Positions 42,486 through 54,274 of a stretch of 64,000 nucleotides of DNA are shown here, piece after piece; the stretch's first letter is position 1, and the number at the start of each line of letters is the position of its first letter. The DNA lies in NCBI RefSeq assembly GCF_037126465.1, contig NC_088206.1, positions 52,370,841-52,434,840 on the forward strand, written 5' to 3'. The stretch is from Ornithodoros turicata (taxonomy: Eukaryota > Arthropoda > Arachnida > Ixodida > Argasidae). Under the pieces are notes generated by a model. The model worked only from the letters and a program-made list of their open reading frames with translations, did not search any database and had not been told where the DNA came from. The translations under genes were made by a program, and so were the position numbers.

Positions 42486-44177
42486 TCTTGCAGTCACATG
42501 GAGCAGTGAATGGCCAAAGGCCAACTTTCGATTTATGTTCTTGCCGACATGGCAAAGCGTATGCACCAGGTAGCCCCATCTCAGGAGCCTGAGAACACTC
42601 AATGGAATTAATGTGCTAGCATTAGATATTGTCTGCAGCATTACATATTTGCTTTTGCTGGGGCAACTAAGAAGGATGGATAGAAAGACAGTTACAACCT
42701 GTTTCCACAGAAGGCACTCAGATTCATTAGCAATTTCCTGCAAGAGGGCTAAGGCTTTTCCAGATTAGTATCATGGGTACCTGATTGCAGATAACAAGAA
42801 CTCATACACCAGAGGTCAGTGTTACACACACCCTGCTTTCCACTCCAGCTGTCAGCTTCCACTCCACAGACATTACAGTTTGGTGAATTTAGCCGACCCA
42901 CCTTGAAGAGGGAATCTCATCCAGGACTGAGACATGAGTAGCCCGAGAAAGCACCAGGGTTTCTTTGGATTTAGATGTGTCAGCTTTTAATTTCCTCCTT
43001 CCGCATTTTTTATGTAGTACCTGATTACTTTAGCCTCGTACAGCTTTGGAGATTGAGGATATGGAGATGATGTAAGAGGTGGAATTAGGCTTTAGGCACA
43101 ATGAGGCAAAGTGTGACAACATACCTTCTGAGAATGTTTATATATCATTCACACAAAGAGAGGGTAGGTATTGCAATAGATGTTACATCATTTTCTGGTT
43201 TTGATATTTATTTGTTCATGAATATACCTCAAAGCCCCTTGCGGGCATTACATGAGGGGTACAACAAGGGTCACTTAATAAATACAGAAGTTAGAAGGTA
43301 CATGCATAGTTGAAAGACAGACTCTGCTTTTCATTTGTTCATCAGCCTTGCTCAAGAAATTGTTCAGTGTAGCAACGGTACACAATGTCACGAAAGGAGT
43401 GCTCATCTATCGCTCCGCAAGACTCATTAAAAAGGACTAGTGTTGTGTTTCAACACAACATACTGAACGCATGGACCATGCATCATCCTGAATACAGATG
43501 CTGAATTAGTTTAAATGCGATAGACGAGCTGTGCGAAGAGGTGCCTCCAGTTAGGATGTTGGGTACCTGAAGCCTGTGGCAGTTTCTGTGTGGAAGGCTC
43601 GCCAGATCCTGTTCACTGCACAGGCTGGGATGACCATGTTCTTGTTTTTCCCAAGCTTGTGGTAAAAACACGTTGCAAACTGGCGATACTCAGCATATCC
43701 ATATCGGCTACGCAGATGTACATAAAACATACTTTAGGCAAATAGGTAACCGGTCACAGCACAGGGTGTGTGTCGTGGCATTTCCACGTGTACTTGAGAG
43801 CAACGGCAATTTGTCTGCACACACCCTGTATATTACTACACATGCTGTATTCTCTTAGAAACCAACATTTTTTTTTTTTACTTTTCAGTGAATTCAAAGT
43901 AAGAACACTCAATATAGCTACAAGCCTACGCTAAAAACCTGAGGACAGGGCAATATACATAAAAAGGTGACTTAAGACACAGCACATTGACAATATTGCT
44001 TTGCAATGACAATATGACAGTTGCATATATTGCTTTTATCCAGTTCACAGTTCTATATTGTGTCGTCTTTTATGTGGTGCGCCCTCTACTGGAGCTTTTA
44101 GCGACTTTAATGAAGGACCAAACCAATTTTAAGCGACCAAATTTTAACATCGTTCGACAGGGCCAAATGTGACTTAC
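42486..44177. other. No gene seen; one LINE tail, one MITE end
   Basis: 43190-43290 holds an inverted relative of the LINE tail at 10230. CTGCACACACCCTGTATA at 43816-43833 matches the end of the MITE at 1755, and CACAGGGTGTGTGTCG at 43759 is its possible degraded partner, which gives a tiny MITE of about 75 bp. Confidence 0.4.
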
Positions 44178-44730
44178 TTGTGAATATGGTCACTCATAGG
44201 TTCGCGCTGCCCACGGAATTCAATATATGCCACCTTCAGAACAGTCGTATTGAGACATAGAAGTTGGAAATCTTCGTGGGTTGTAGTGCACTCATATTGC
44301 TGTCATTCGGCTGCGCTTTCGAGTTCCTTGCAGCACAAGCATTCGATTTCCTTCGGCATTATGACACACCAGCCGCACCGGCACCTTAAACAGAAAGTAC
44401 GCATTAAATATGAAGACATGAAATTTCAGAGAACGCGTTTACATGTTCGATCACAGCGTGCGTTAAAAAGCTCACCCCTTACCTGCCTGTCGAAGACAGG
44501 CGACTGATCCTGTTTGCTTCATCTGTAACCGATATTCGTAGACCTTTGACTTCGGCTCGCATTTGCGGCATCGGCGACGTTTCGAAAGCGAGGCTTCCGA
44601 ACTGTTCAGCCCACAGAATTTCCTTCTCGATCGCAGAAAGGCCAGAAAAAAGTTCCGGGCTCAAAGTCTCCGCATTTCTTGCTTCGACTTCCATATTGAA
44701 GATCGCTTTCCGGATGCCGCCCGCTCTCAC
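44178..44730 (-). pseudogene. P2X7-type intracellular cysteine-rich domain gene, two exons, one nonsense codon
   Basis: Exon 1 (44730-44483) starts at an ATG behind a promoter-like region and encodes MRAGGIRKAIFNMEVEARNA on to RISRLSSTG. A GTAAGG donor, a 98-bp intron and TTTAAG acceptor follow. Exon 2 (44384-44178) joins in phase 2 and reads CRCGWC, then PKEIECLCCKEL and CTTTHEDFQLLCLNTTVLKV. It ends at a GTAAGT donor. The C-x-C-x2-C...E-x-x-C-C-x-E...H-x-D-F...L-C-L-N pattern is that of the C-terminal domain of P2X7, which also occurs alone in many invertebrate proteins. A TGA at 44305-44303 interrupts the domain after ELESAAE. The last exon (Y-R-x-x-A-Y-R) was not found. It could be a live gene with an error or a pseudogene. 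Confidence 0.65.
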
Positions 44731-44800
44731 AAACTAACAACAGAACTTCCGGTCCGGGCGCCCAATGAAACGTGACCCTCAAGTTTTCGTCACCCAAAGG
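44731..44800 (-). promoter_or_regulatory. Candidate promoter with ETS site for the P2X7-type gene
   Basis: On the minus strand GGACCGGAAGTTCTG lies about 20 bp upstream of the ATG in GC-rich sequence (GGGCGCCCGGACC). An ACCGGAAGT (ETS/GABP) site close to the start is typical of TATA-less animal promoters. The ATG context is otherwise unremarkable. Confidence 0.4.
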
Positions 44801-44995
44801 GAAATTGGAGGATTTCCACTACAAAGAGGCTAGATTTCGGCGCCGATTGCGCGAGTTGAGGAGGAAAAGCCAAGCTGGTTTTCAGCTCTCCGTTTGGCAA
44901 ACTTTGCCGCCGCGCACAGCCAAAATATTTCTCGTGTGGCTTGGAGGCATATTATACCTTCGTAATACATGAAAACGAAAGATTTGTTGAACTTC

Positions 44996-45350
44996 AGTAT
45001 GGGGCACGAAGTGGATGCAAATGGACTACATCCGTCTCCGCTTCAGATAGAGGCGATAGTAAATGCTCGTAAGTCCCACAGCATTTCTATGGATGTTGAA
45101 TTTCTGTAGTAAGTTCGTAGCAAACTTGGCTAGGAGTTTGGAACCATTGTATCACTTGCTAAAAAAAGAAACTTCTTGGCTATGGGATCAGATGTGTCAA
45201 GATGCTTCAAAAAAGCAAAACGCCAACTGTGTAGTAATCGGGTCCTGGAACTGTTTGATCCTCATGAAGAGGTTGCATTGTGTTGCGATGCGTCTACATA
45301 TGGTATGGCAACTTTGATTTCACATGCTATAGGGGGGAGGAAATGCACTT
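44996..45350 (+). pseudogene. Gypsy RT/RNase H fragment
   Basis: MGHEVDANGLHPS and QIEAIVNA are followed by FLWMLNFCSKFVANLARSLE and PLYHLLKKETSWLW. A shift then leads into FKKAKRQLCSNRVLELFDPH and CCDASTYGMATLISHAIGG. These are the RT thumb, connection and first RNase H motif of a Ty3/gypsy element of the K02A2.6-like kind. The pieces are not part of the nested elements at 29-42 kb. Both ends are truncated and no LTR was seen. Confidence 0.75.
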
Positions 45351-45454
45351 GTCATTTGCACCTTGTCACGCGCCCTGGTTTTGAACTTGGTGTTCATGAG
45401 CTCTAGCGCGGATGTTCTCTGTCTGGTTTGCTCATTGTACAATAAACATATTTC

Positions 45455-45715
45455 TGTCGGGTGGCTCTGGCTCGAATGACACAACAGAGACGGCACTTCT
45501 ACGCATCAGTGCCGGTTTCTTCCCTACCCCTTTTCTCTCCTTCAAGCTACCGGCCTCGTGTCATCTCTTTTTGGTCCCATTTATCTCATCCTCACACATT
45601 GGCCTGTTTGAAGAGGGGAGAGTCCTGCCCACACTGCGGGGCGTTCATCCTACGTCGTCCCATTATACATCCCACCATCATACATCCCATGCTGTCATCA
45701 TCATCATTGAATGAT
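45455..45715 (+). pseudogene. LINE 3' end with zinc-finger remnant
   Basis: HTLACLKRGESCPHCGAFI in the frame at 45461-45718 matches the T-H-L...G-E...C-P-x-C-G segment after RNase H in LINEs. It is followed by CATCCCACCATCATACATCC and a TCATCATCATCA end. It abuts the gypsy fragment. Too short for clade assignment. Confidence 0.4.
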
Positions 45716-47510
45716 TGATTGCCGTTGATGTTCTTCTACACATGCTAACATATAGGCCGTCCTGGATGCCTTGAATGTTACCTTTCTTAACGAGCACGCA
45801 GTGTGTAGGCTTGCGTTACGTTGTTTATTAAGCATAATATGCATTACACATGGAGCGGTTATATAACTCTGCTGACAGACAGCTGCTGAATAGCGATACG
45901 ACTTCAGTTTCATCCTTCCCTTGTCCTGAAAGCGTGATCAGGAACGGGAAAGGCTGGCGCGAGAAGGTCCCTCGGGCGCACCTTGGCACGTGCAGGATCG
46001 ACCTTGTCAGCAGTACATCGTTACCTTCATCCACTGTAAAATGCCAAATGTTACCTCAATCACTGTAAAGAATAAATCGGATTTTGGAAGGGAACGTCAT
46101 AAAAATCGAAAATGGCAATCAAACAACAACAATTTTATTTTGAGATGATCAACGGGAAATTTCATCGCAACGGGCGCTACTCTACCCCAGTGCTGGTGGT
46201 GATGTGGGGAATGAAATAATGAGCACCTTCACAATAAGAATCGAACTCCTATGGTAATAGCAATCAAAGGTTCGTATGTGGTGGGAGATTTTCATTTGGG
46301 AACACACAGCATCGATATCTACGAATATTGTTTCATGCATCACTTCGCCCTATGAAGTCTGTAATGTAAGTCAATAGCGAACTCATCCTACACAAAAACC
46401 ATATGTGCACATTCATTTCTGCATGTGGAATATCCGTACCTCATTAAGGGAGAAGATGACGTTACCGTCTTCACAGACATTTTCCAGGTAGACTTCTGCG
46501 TGAAACGTGAAAGGGATTGTGTGAACTGTGATACATGACTGAATTTGTACACATCCAAAAAGAAATAAACAACAAGAAGGAGTGAATGGAAAATAAGGAC
46601 TGCGTAATCCAGCCTAGTGACTCTAATCCAGCTCACCCTCCATGCAGGAGACCTTCACTGCACAGGCGATAAAGTCGAGGAAGCCGATTTTATTGTCCTG
46701 TCCGTAACGCAGCACCAAAGCCTTTAGCACGTGCAGGTTCACGTAGCAACCTGCCGTGGCGTAAGAGTGCGAATATAACATGCTATAAATACAGCTAACG
46801 AGAAACAGAACGGCTATAAACAACTCATATACAGCGTAGCAACCTCGAAAAGATTACTAGAGTTAACACACCGTTCCCAGCAATTACTGAATGCAGGCGG
46901 GATTTTGTTGTGAATATATAAAGCTCCCAACGCGATTCGGTTACCATGGTGAATGAAGATTGGCAAGGTGATTTTTTTTTTAATTTCAGGGTGATCGTTG
47001 TAATGCGACATGTGCAAACTCTGTAGTCAAAACAATACAAACGACGATATTGCGAAGTGTAATTGAGACGCTGCCCCCACGACGGTGACGCGAAGCACAA
47101 CACTGAAGCGGTTTCGATCGCAGTGAACTGCTCGGCAATAACAGCCACTTGAGTGTTGAGTGAGTCAGGGAGTGTTATTGCTGAAATGCGATATATGCAA
47201 GAAGATGATGGAAAAAGGGAGCACAACAAGTGGAATGGTGTCTGGCGTGTGCTGCCTTGACATCCGGCTGATACTACGGCACCACTCGAAGCATATGCGT
47301 CCAAAACTTCTCTTCGTAACATTGCCATTTTGGTAAACTGATCAGGTTGGGTAGTTGGTAACGCTCACTCATCTTGAAGCATAGGAGAGTTCAATAAATC
47401 TACCTCAGTGTGAAAGCCAGTTGAAAAAAGTCTGTGCATGTTGGAACATGTCTTCAGATGTTACATACGCAGCCTTAGTTCAGTGCGATTTTGACTAGCG
47501 GAGTGACAAC
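45716..47510. other. No gene seen; contains a LINE tail
   Basis: 46117-46250 is a copy of the LINE 3' region at 21881-22050 (TTTTATTTTG, CTCTACCCCAGTGCTGGTGG, GATGTGGGGAAT). Minus-strand ORFs 46388-46636 and 46825-47328 have no motif. Confidence 0.45.
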
Positions 47511-48514
47511 ATGTCAAGTGAACGCGTATGTGGGTATTCTGAAAACCTGCGCGATTTCGAGCAGTCATAAGATTTCTTAGAACGGAAGGTAAGAAGCCAA
47601 AGGAGATCATCAAACACATGGTGGCAGTTTACGGGGAGTCTGTTCCTTCATACTACAAAGTGAAGTTTTGGAGTGAGCTGGTTAAGTAGGGAAGAGAGCC
47701 GATCGAAGAAGACCCTAACACTGGGCGTCCTGTGGAAGGGAATTCTGAAGAAATGTGCCAGAAAGTGCAACGCTTGGTTATTGGCAGACAAGCGAATGAA
47801 GATGTCCATAATAGCTCAGGAGGCAGGCGTCTCGATAGGTGCAGTTTGGAGCATTATTCATGAAATACTGGACGTGTCCAAGGTTAGTGCACGATGGTCC
47901 CGAGAATATTGAGCTCCTTTCAAAAGAAATCCCGACGAAAGTGCTGTCAAGAGTTCAGTGATGATCCGGAACATTTTCTCCAACGTTTGGTGACGGGAGA
48001 TGTAACTTGGGTCCAGCACAGAGACAGGGAGTCTAAAATCGAGTCCATGCAGTGGAAACACAACACTTCGCCCACCGCAAAAAAAGAATTTAAAGTTGAA
48101 AAATCTCCTGGGAATGTCATGGCGTCTGTTTTCTGGGATGACCAATGGCTCTTGTTGTTGGAATTCATGCCACAGAAAACTACAATAACAGGAGAGACAT
48201 ATGCTCACACAGTTAGTGCTCTGGTCATCAAGGAGAAAAGGCGTGGAAAGCTCTCAAAAAGCGTGCTGCTCCTGCATGACAACGCACCAGTGCACACGTC
48301 TGCCAAAGCTCAGGCTGCCGTTCACCAATGTGGGTTCCAGCAACTAAACCTCACACCATACAGTCCAGGCCTAACTCCCTCGAATTATTTTCTATTTGGA
48401 CATTTAAAAAAAATCCTACGGGGGAGGCGCTTCTCGAATGATGAAGAAGTGAAGAACAGCAGTAACAACCTGGTTCGGCAACCAACCAAAATACATTTAT
48501 GCCATTGGGATTAA
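47511..48514 (+). pseudogene. mariner-family transposase, full length but inactivated (DD34N)
   Basis: The ATG at 47511 starts the N-terminal part, which is broken by TAA near 47569 and TAG near 47688 with a frame change. From 47673 IIAQEAGVSIGAVWSIIHEI is the second HTH. The catalytic part (47894-48514) has GDVTWVQH (first D), LLHDNAPVHTS (second D) and YSPGLTPSNYFLFGHLKK. Exactly 34 residues lie between the second D and the Asn of PSN. The mariner signature is DD34D, with P-S-D-Y, so the third catalytic aspartate is mutated to Asn. The length is close to the usual 340-350 codons. A MITE follows 5 bp after the stop. Confidence 0.88.
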
Positions 48515-48519
48515 GTCTA

Positions 48520-48738
48520 CAGGGTGTTCAAAATTAAGCTTTCACTAGCACTTTATAAATAGGCGAACAAAAGAAAACTGGTGCTATTTTTGCTATTTTT
48601 CTGTTCCTTGAGTAAGAAACAGGAGCTACATAATTAGCAGCACCTGTTTCTTACACAAGTAGTGTAAAGTTATCATCCGGTTTCCTGTCATCGCTGTGTT
48701 TGCGTAGCGCTCGTGGAAGCTTAATTTTGAACACCCTG
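48520..48738. mobile_element. Small mariner-type MITE, 219 bp
   Basis: Ends CAGGGTGTTCAAAATTAAGC and its exact inverse, flanked by TA (48518-48519 and 48739-48740). Inside, AAGAAACAGGAGCTAC and GCACCTGTTTCTTAC pair at the centre. It has no coding capacity. Confidence 0.92.
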
Positions 48739-48740
48739 TA

Positions 48741-49205
48741 TAAAAGAAAAGTGAGAGAGGTGTAATGAGATGTTGGGAGACTATATTGAAAAATGAAAAA
48801 TAACTATTTATTATGATAAGTTGTTTCATTCCTGGTTAGGTAGGTAAATTATTGAACGCTCCTTACATACGAACAAGACCACTGCCTTACTTTCAACTGA
48901 TCGATAAACAAGTTAAACGCACACTTCTTCACACAGCGTCCAGTTCTTAGAATTGTATAAAAATGTGTGTTTGAGTTGCTTATCCATTACAGTGAACTCC
49001 CGTTAATATGATACCCAATAATCTGACACGCTCGCTTTGTGACCGTTTTTCCTGGGAACCGTTCTGCCGCCATGTAGATCCACCTGGTTAGTATGACAAT
49101 CCGCTTATCCCACCATGACCAACATCTTTAGCACAAGTAGGGTAAAACACAGGTTTAAACTTCAGGTAAAACTTCTCGTTATTAAGACCGCCTCACATGA
49201 CCCAC
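48741..49205. other. No gene seen
   Basis: CAGTGAACTCCCGTTAATATG at 48990 resembles Tigger-type wording, but no opposite end is present. Confidence 0.35.
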
Positions 49206-50130
49206 AGAGTACCCTCAGGGATAGGCTAGTAGTAGTAGTAGTAGCCGTGTCCTATCCCTTTTGAGTCAGGGTGGGCTATGCTCGACTTCTGGTAGAAGGG
49301 TCGCCATAGCCTCTGCGACTAATAAAATACACAAAAAAATCTACACTCATAAAATACACAAGAGATAACAGAAGGAAAGTCCAGTTTAAACTGTTCGTTG
49401 TTTCTTCGCGGTTTGCATCTTCCTCCTCCATGTCACTAGGCGGCGCTTAGTGGCTTCCACTCCAGCTCTTTCAAAATCTGCATGCTCTGCGCTGTGGCTC
49501 ACGTACGTGGTCGCAGTTTGTGGGCCTCTTCCTCTTGCTGCCTTGTCTTTATTCCGCCTGACTGTCTTTCTTTCCACGGTAAAACCGAGACCCTAGGATA
49601 GGTCGCAACTTCTTGCGCCACCGGGTAATCCTGGACACGATACGACGACGTGCTCAATATCTTCCAAATGGGCGCCACAAACTGTGCATTTTGTGTCTGG
49701 TTCGTCGAAAAGGTCTCGCCTCCTCTTCATCCCCTCTATAATGTTGGACGGTGCACGGTTTCAGTGACATGTACTTGCGAAGGCTTGGACGTTGCCCCAT
49801 GTTTTGTCTCCATATATCTCGGTCCGTCTTGGCAACTTCCATCTTGATTGTTTTATCCCAGTCCCTTACTCTCTTGGCTAGGTGACGTGCTGTATTTTTG
49901 CTGAATTTTGAATCGAGGGCCGTGATTTTCTTTATCCAATTAGTTTTCACTTTCTTGTATCGGATATATCTGTACAGTCTTGAGGCATAGTTTTGTTTCG
50001 GCAGGAAAGCCAGTCTTCCAAGGTACTGGAGCTTGGACCAGGCCTCTCTGTGGGCATATGTGGACCAGCCCCTTTCTCCAGTTACTGCAGAGTTTCCTGT
50101 TACCCTATTCCCTCCGAGGCTCCATCTTCC
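49206..50130 (-). pseudogene. LINE ORF2 C-terminus with trinucleotide tail
   Basis: Minus-strand frames give AWSKLQYLGRLAFLPKQNYA, then RDIWRQNMGQRPSLRKYMSL, CTVQHYRGDEE, and in a shifted frame DTKCTVCGAHLEDIEHVVVS, a C-x2-C-x(n)-H-x4-C finger. A lysine/arginine-rich end (ERKTVRRNKDKAARGRG to KKQRTV) stops at 49386. The 3' region ends in (TAC)n at 49206-49226. A zinc finger near the C-terminus and a microsatellite tail are LINE traits. RT is not preserved. The clade was not determined. Confidence 0.6.
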
Positions 50131-52090
50131 CAGCTCCAGTTGGTGTTTCTCGGCAGATTTACTACAGGCTACCTACTACAGGCTACCACATACCTCAGCC
50201 AGAGTGCGGCACGTGTTCAACTAGGGCTCCAAGGTTTGGGATGACTCCTGATGTTGTTGACTTCGAAATTATTCATAACAGTTTTCGGACCGCCAAAGCG
50301 CTGTAGTGCATGAAGCTTCAGTGACCACAGGACACGGTCACGCTGTGCTGCTGCTGTCGTGCCCCTAAGAATGGCCCGACCGAAGCGACGATTGGTGGAG
50401 GGTGCGTTTCTCGTCAGAACGACAGTACGCTTTATGACCAAAATCGTCGGGAGCGGTGGTGGTCATATAAACCGGCTTTCACAGTAGTTGAAAGTAAGGC
50501 AGTTGTCCGAAGCAGTAGTTGAGAGTAAAGCGTGCGCATATCTGTGTCTGTATTGCTACTTCAAGATGAGTGATTGCCATTTTGATCGTTTTGACCACAG
50601 AGCCGACAACGTTCATTGAAACGCACCATCACTTCGAAACGTACCGGGATAGAATCGCCTTCTGAGCTTTCTATATGTAGACAACACGATGCCTTCAGCT
50701 ACATTTAATAATGACAGCGGCATGCCGACAAGAGTAAACTTTTACAGTTCGCTACCCTGTCTAGGTATAAACACTCGCCTGCGAGGCACAAAGCGTTCCT
50801 CAGCTGGTACGTGCTCAGGGAACCAATACGGGTCTTGTCGTATTTCTGGTAAACTTCCTGGAATGAAGAGAAACGACAGAGAAAAGATACTTGCTTAAAT
50901 ACAACCAACACGTGTGGGTACTCACGTCAAAAAAAGAAAATAAAGTGGCGGCAACTTCGGGCGTTGTACCAAACGCGTTTGAATTTGACCGCTTCATAGG
51001 GACTTCTGCGGTCAATTTTTGGCGAAGCTCTTTTGTAAATACGGTTCCTTCCTGTTTCGTGAAATTTTGTATCTTTTTTTTTTTTTTTACTTTTATATTT
51101 CTATTATCTTTTTTATGTGTCGTTACTCCGGTGGTTAGACAATGATCCCGTTTGCATGCAATCGCTTAGAGCGAGCCGAACCAGTTTGAACTCAGTTCGG
51201 CTCATGAAACGACTCGGAGCGCTCTCAAATGCATGCCGACTCGGACCCCTTCTGAAAGATGGGTCGAGTCGTTTGGTTCGCTCGGCAAGCCCATATAAAC
51301 ACATCTGTGCGCACCGAGTTCCTTCCAGTAGGTGGCACTCTGCAGATTTCTATGCTCATTGCATCATGAGAATGCGAATGGTTATTGTTATCAGAGGAGA
51401 ATTGTTTAAGCAAATGCTACTTCGGCTGAAGTATGAAATCCCGACAGGGGCTTTTTCGATGACTGCCATACTTCAAGCTCCCAGTAAGCTTGTGGCTTGT
51501 CTTGTGTTGGTCTGCCTTGAACAATTAGTTTCAGAACAATTACTTTCGATCATGTTAACTACTGTGACACCCAGCGATAAAATAAATAAATGAATGCTGT
51601 CCTCCAACCACTTTCCTCCCATCCTTCAAATTATTGGCCTTCCGCATGAAGAATATATAGGATAACTGCATTCGTTTTCAAAACTCTATTCTTTCAGGGC
51701 TATATGGAAGGCTACACGAGCAATGAATACCGGCTGACTACATCAGAGGAAAGAAAATCTTGACAGCTACTATACAGTTATAGCCAAAGACACGTGACTC
51801 TGAAGGAAGGAAATTATAGGCTGTAACTATAGTTACTGACGCAAGTAGCTAGTTGGAGTTCTAAGTTACTCTTTCGAGAATAGTAATTAGTTTTGAGTTT
51901 GAGTAACTAGTTTTAATTTCTAGGAGACTGTATACTTGTACCTATAAGTTACTTCACAAGCCTAACGTGAGTGTTACATCCTTCTACTTCCTCCTTGTAA
52001 TTTTTCAGCCGCGCCTCCTCTTCCTCACCCGTAGGGAGAGGTCCATGTAAACGCAAGCGTTCCGATCCCAATCTCGGAGCACTCCGACTC
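50131..52090. other. No gene seen
   Basis: An 18-bp tandem doublet ACTACAGGCTACC lies at 50160-50190. The segment 51150-51300 has several short GAGCCGAA/TTCGGCTC inversions but no bounded element. The ORF at 51117-51593 has no motif. Confidence 0.35.
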
Positions 52091-52094
52091 TGTG

Positions 52095-53655
52095 TACATC
52101 TACAGGTTTTCCCGCCCATTTTAGTCCAAGTGCCATCTGATTTATTCCAGGTGCTATCTGAAATAATCCAGGCGCCATTCAGTTTAATCCGGGTGCCGTC
52201 TGAAATAATCCATGTGCTATTCAATTTAATCCGAGTGCCATCTGAATTAATCCATGGTGTTTTTAAACAATATAACCGTAAGCTCACATCAGGGACATCC
52301 CCGTAAAGCATTCTAGTGGAAGGAAAAATAAAAAAATAACTGCTGATGGGATTGAAGTTCTGCCGTGTCTTGTGTTGAACATTCGCACGACGTCGAGATA
52401 TTAGGAGTTTGAGCGGGAGTATAGTAAACGACGTCACTGGTGTCGTCGTTTGCTACGGAATATTTTCTGACTGAGCTACAGGATATTCCGCGTGGTTATA
52501 AGAGCACGAAAAGGCTTGACTTACATAGGAGACGACACCACTGGTGCTGTCGCCTGCTACGGAATATCTTCTGACTCAACTTGAACTTGAACATTGGTGA
52601 TGTCGTCTGCTAAGGAATATGTTTTGACAGATCTGCAGGTTGCTCCACGCGGTTAGCAGAGCGCGAAAAGGCATGATGCTCGTAGCAGACATCAGTGTGG
52701 TCCCGTCGTCTGCGAAGGAATATCTGGTGACTCTGCCGCAAGATATTCCCTGCGGTTTGAAGAGCACGGAAAGACATCACGCACATCCTGCAGCTTAGCC
52801 ATAAGATATTCCGTAGCAGACGACAGGACCAATGGTGTCGTCTGCTACGTGAGCCATGCCTTTCCGTGCTCTTCTAACAACGCGGATTATCGTGCTGTTT
52901 AGTCAGAAGATATTCTCTAGCAGACGACACCACTGGTGCTGTTGTCTCAATAGCCATCGCTCTACTGGTGCTGTCGTCTGCTACAGAATATCTTCTGACT
53001 GAACTGCAGGAGAATCCGCGCTGTTAGAAGAGCACGAAAAGGCATGGCTCACATAGCAGACGACACCATTCCTGTCATCTGCTAAGGAATATCTTGTGGC
53101 TAAGCTGCAGGATGTGCGTGATGTCTTTCTGTGCTCTCTGTTCAAACCGCAGGGAATATCCTGCGGCAGAGCCACAAGATATTCCTTCACAGATGACAGG
53201 ACCACACTGGTGTCGTCTGCTACGAGCGTTATGCCTTTTCGCGCTCTGCTAACCGCGTGGAATATCCTGCAGATCTGTCACAACATATTCCTTAGCAGAC
53301 GACATGACCAGTGGTGTCGTCCGCTATACTTCCGCTCCAAATCCCGATATCTCGTCGCGGTGTGAATACTCAGCATAAAAAGCCGCAGAACTGACGTCCC
53401 GTCAGCAGCGCTTAACTTTTCCTTCCACTACATGTCTGTAGAATATTCTGCGGGGATGTCCCTCGCGTGAATACATGGTTATACTGCTTCAAAACACCAT
53501 GGATTAATTCAAATAGCACCCGGATTAAATTGACTAGCATCCGGATGTTTTCAGGTGCCGCTCAGATTAAACTGAATGGCGCTTGGATTATTTCCGATGG
53601 CACCTGGACTAATTCAGATGGCATTTGGACTAAAATGGACGGGAAAACCTGTAGA
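52095..53655. mobile_element. Foldback-type element: inverted arms of 21-bp repeats, palindromic core
   Basis: The outer arms (about 52095-52310 and 53455-53655) are inverses that start at CTACAGGTTTTCCCG on both sides. Each arm contains 21-bp direct repeats of the form AGGTGCCATCTGAAATAATC. The centre (52420-53330) is built of units of about 150 bp that begin GTCGTCTGCTACGGAATAT, run through ACTGCAGGATATTCC and GAAGAGCACGAAAAGGCATG, and end TAGCAGACGACACC. Each unit is itself palindromic at its borders, and units occur in both orientations. This layout is that of Foldback elements. No clean target duplication (TGTACAT and AGTGCAT are only similar), and no protein. Confidence 0.75.
52115..52258. 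repeat. 21-bp tandem repeats in the left foldback arm
   Basis: Six to seven units, alternating between a C-ATCTGAA-ATAATCC form and a C-ATTCAGTTTAATCC form. The right arm (53500-53640) holds the inverse units. Confidence 0.85.
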
Positions 53656-53974
53656 GTGCATCCATGGGGCTATTGTCAGCGTAGCGCAGACGCAGTTTGG
53701 CGATCACATGGTGGAGGACAGGCCACGTGCCAACGGCGAAGCAGCGAAGTATGTATTTCAGTTGATTCGTGAGAAATATGAAGCATCTGCAAAACTATGG
53801 GAACGTCATTGCCATTCTGAAATCGTCGTGCAAGACGGTTTCACCCACAACAAGCTACTGCAGGTACGACGCATTAGGATAGCGTGGCAGGGAGCCCATA
53901 CCGCATACCTGACATTTCTGGACGAACGAGAACAAAGATGCGAATTCCTCCGGGTCAAGGTCTCCTGTAAATGA
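53656..53974 (+). CDS. Unidentified ORF next to the foldback element
   Basis: The frame opens inside the foldback arm, but from 53660 it reads VSVAQTQFGDHMVEDRPRAN, then YVFQLIREKYEASAKLWERH and DEREQRCEFLRVKVSCK and stops at 53974. The composition is protein-like (mixed helices, no simple repeat), unlike the arm. CTGCAGGTACG at 53857 could be a splice donor. No family is recognised. It may be an exon of a host gene, a piece of an unknown transposon protein, or chance. Confidence 0.3.
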
Positions 53975-54274
53975 TCTCTGATCATATAGATAAAGAACAC
54001 AGCTGGACCTTCCGCTACAGGACAAACAACAAGATGCATTGCGCATTGCAAGCGGCATTGCGCATGCATTGTAGCACCAAATGTTTTCGTGCAAATGGTT
54101 TAATTAGGATCGTTAAACACAGGAAGATCAGGGAGGTAAATGAGCGTTTATACAGCGTATGCAAATGAAACGTGATTATTTGCTAAAGGCGATATGGGAA
54201 GGCGCTAGGTGGCACTGTGTGGCGCCACCGTGTGGAATTCATGCGCATGCTTCTCATGTATTCATGAAACGGTA
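53975..54274. other. No gene seen
   Basis: Short sequence between the orphan ORF and the dispersed repeat, with CGCATTGCAAGCGGCATTGCGCATGC-like direct repeats at 54039-54070. Confidence 0.35.
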
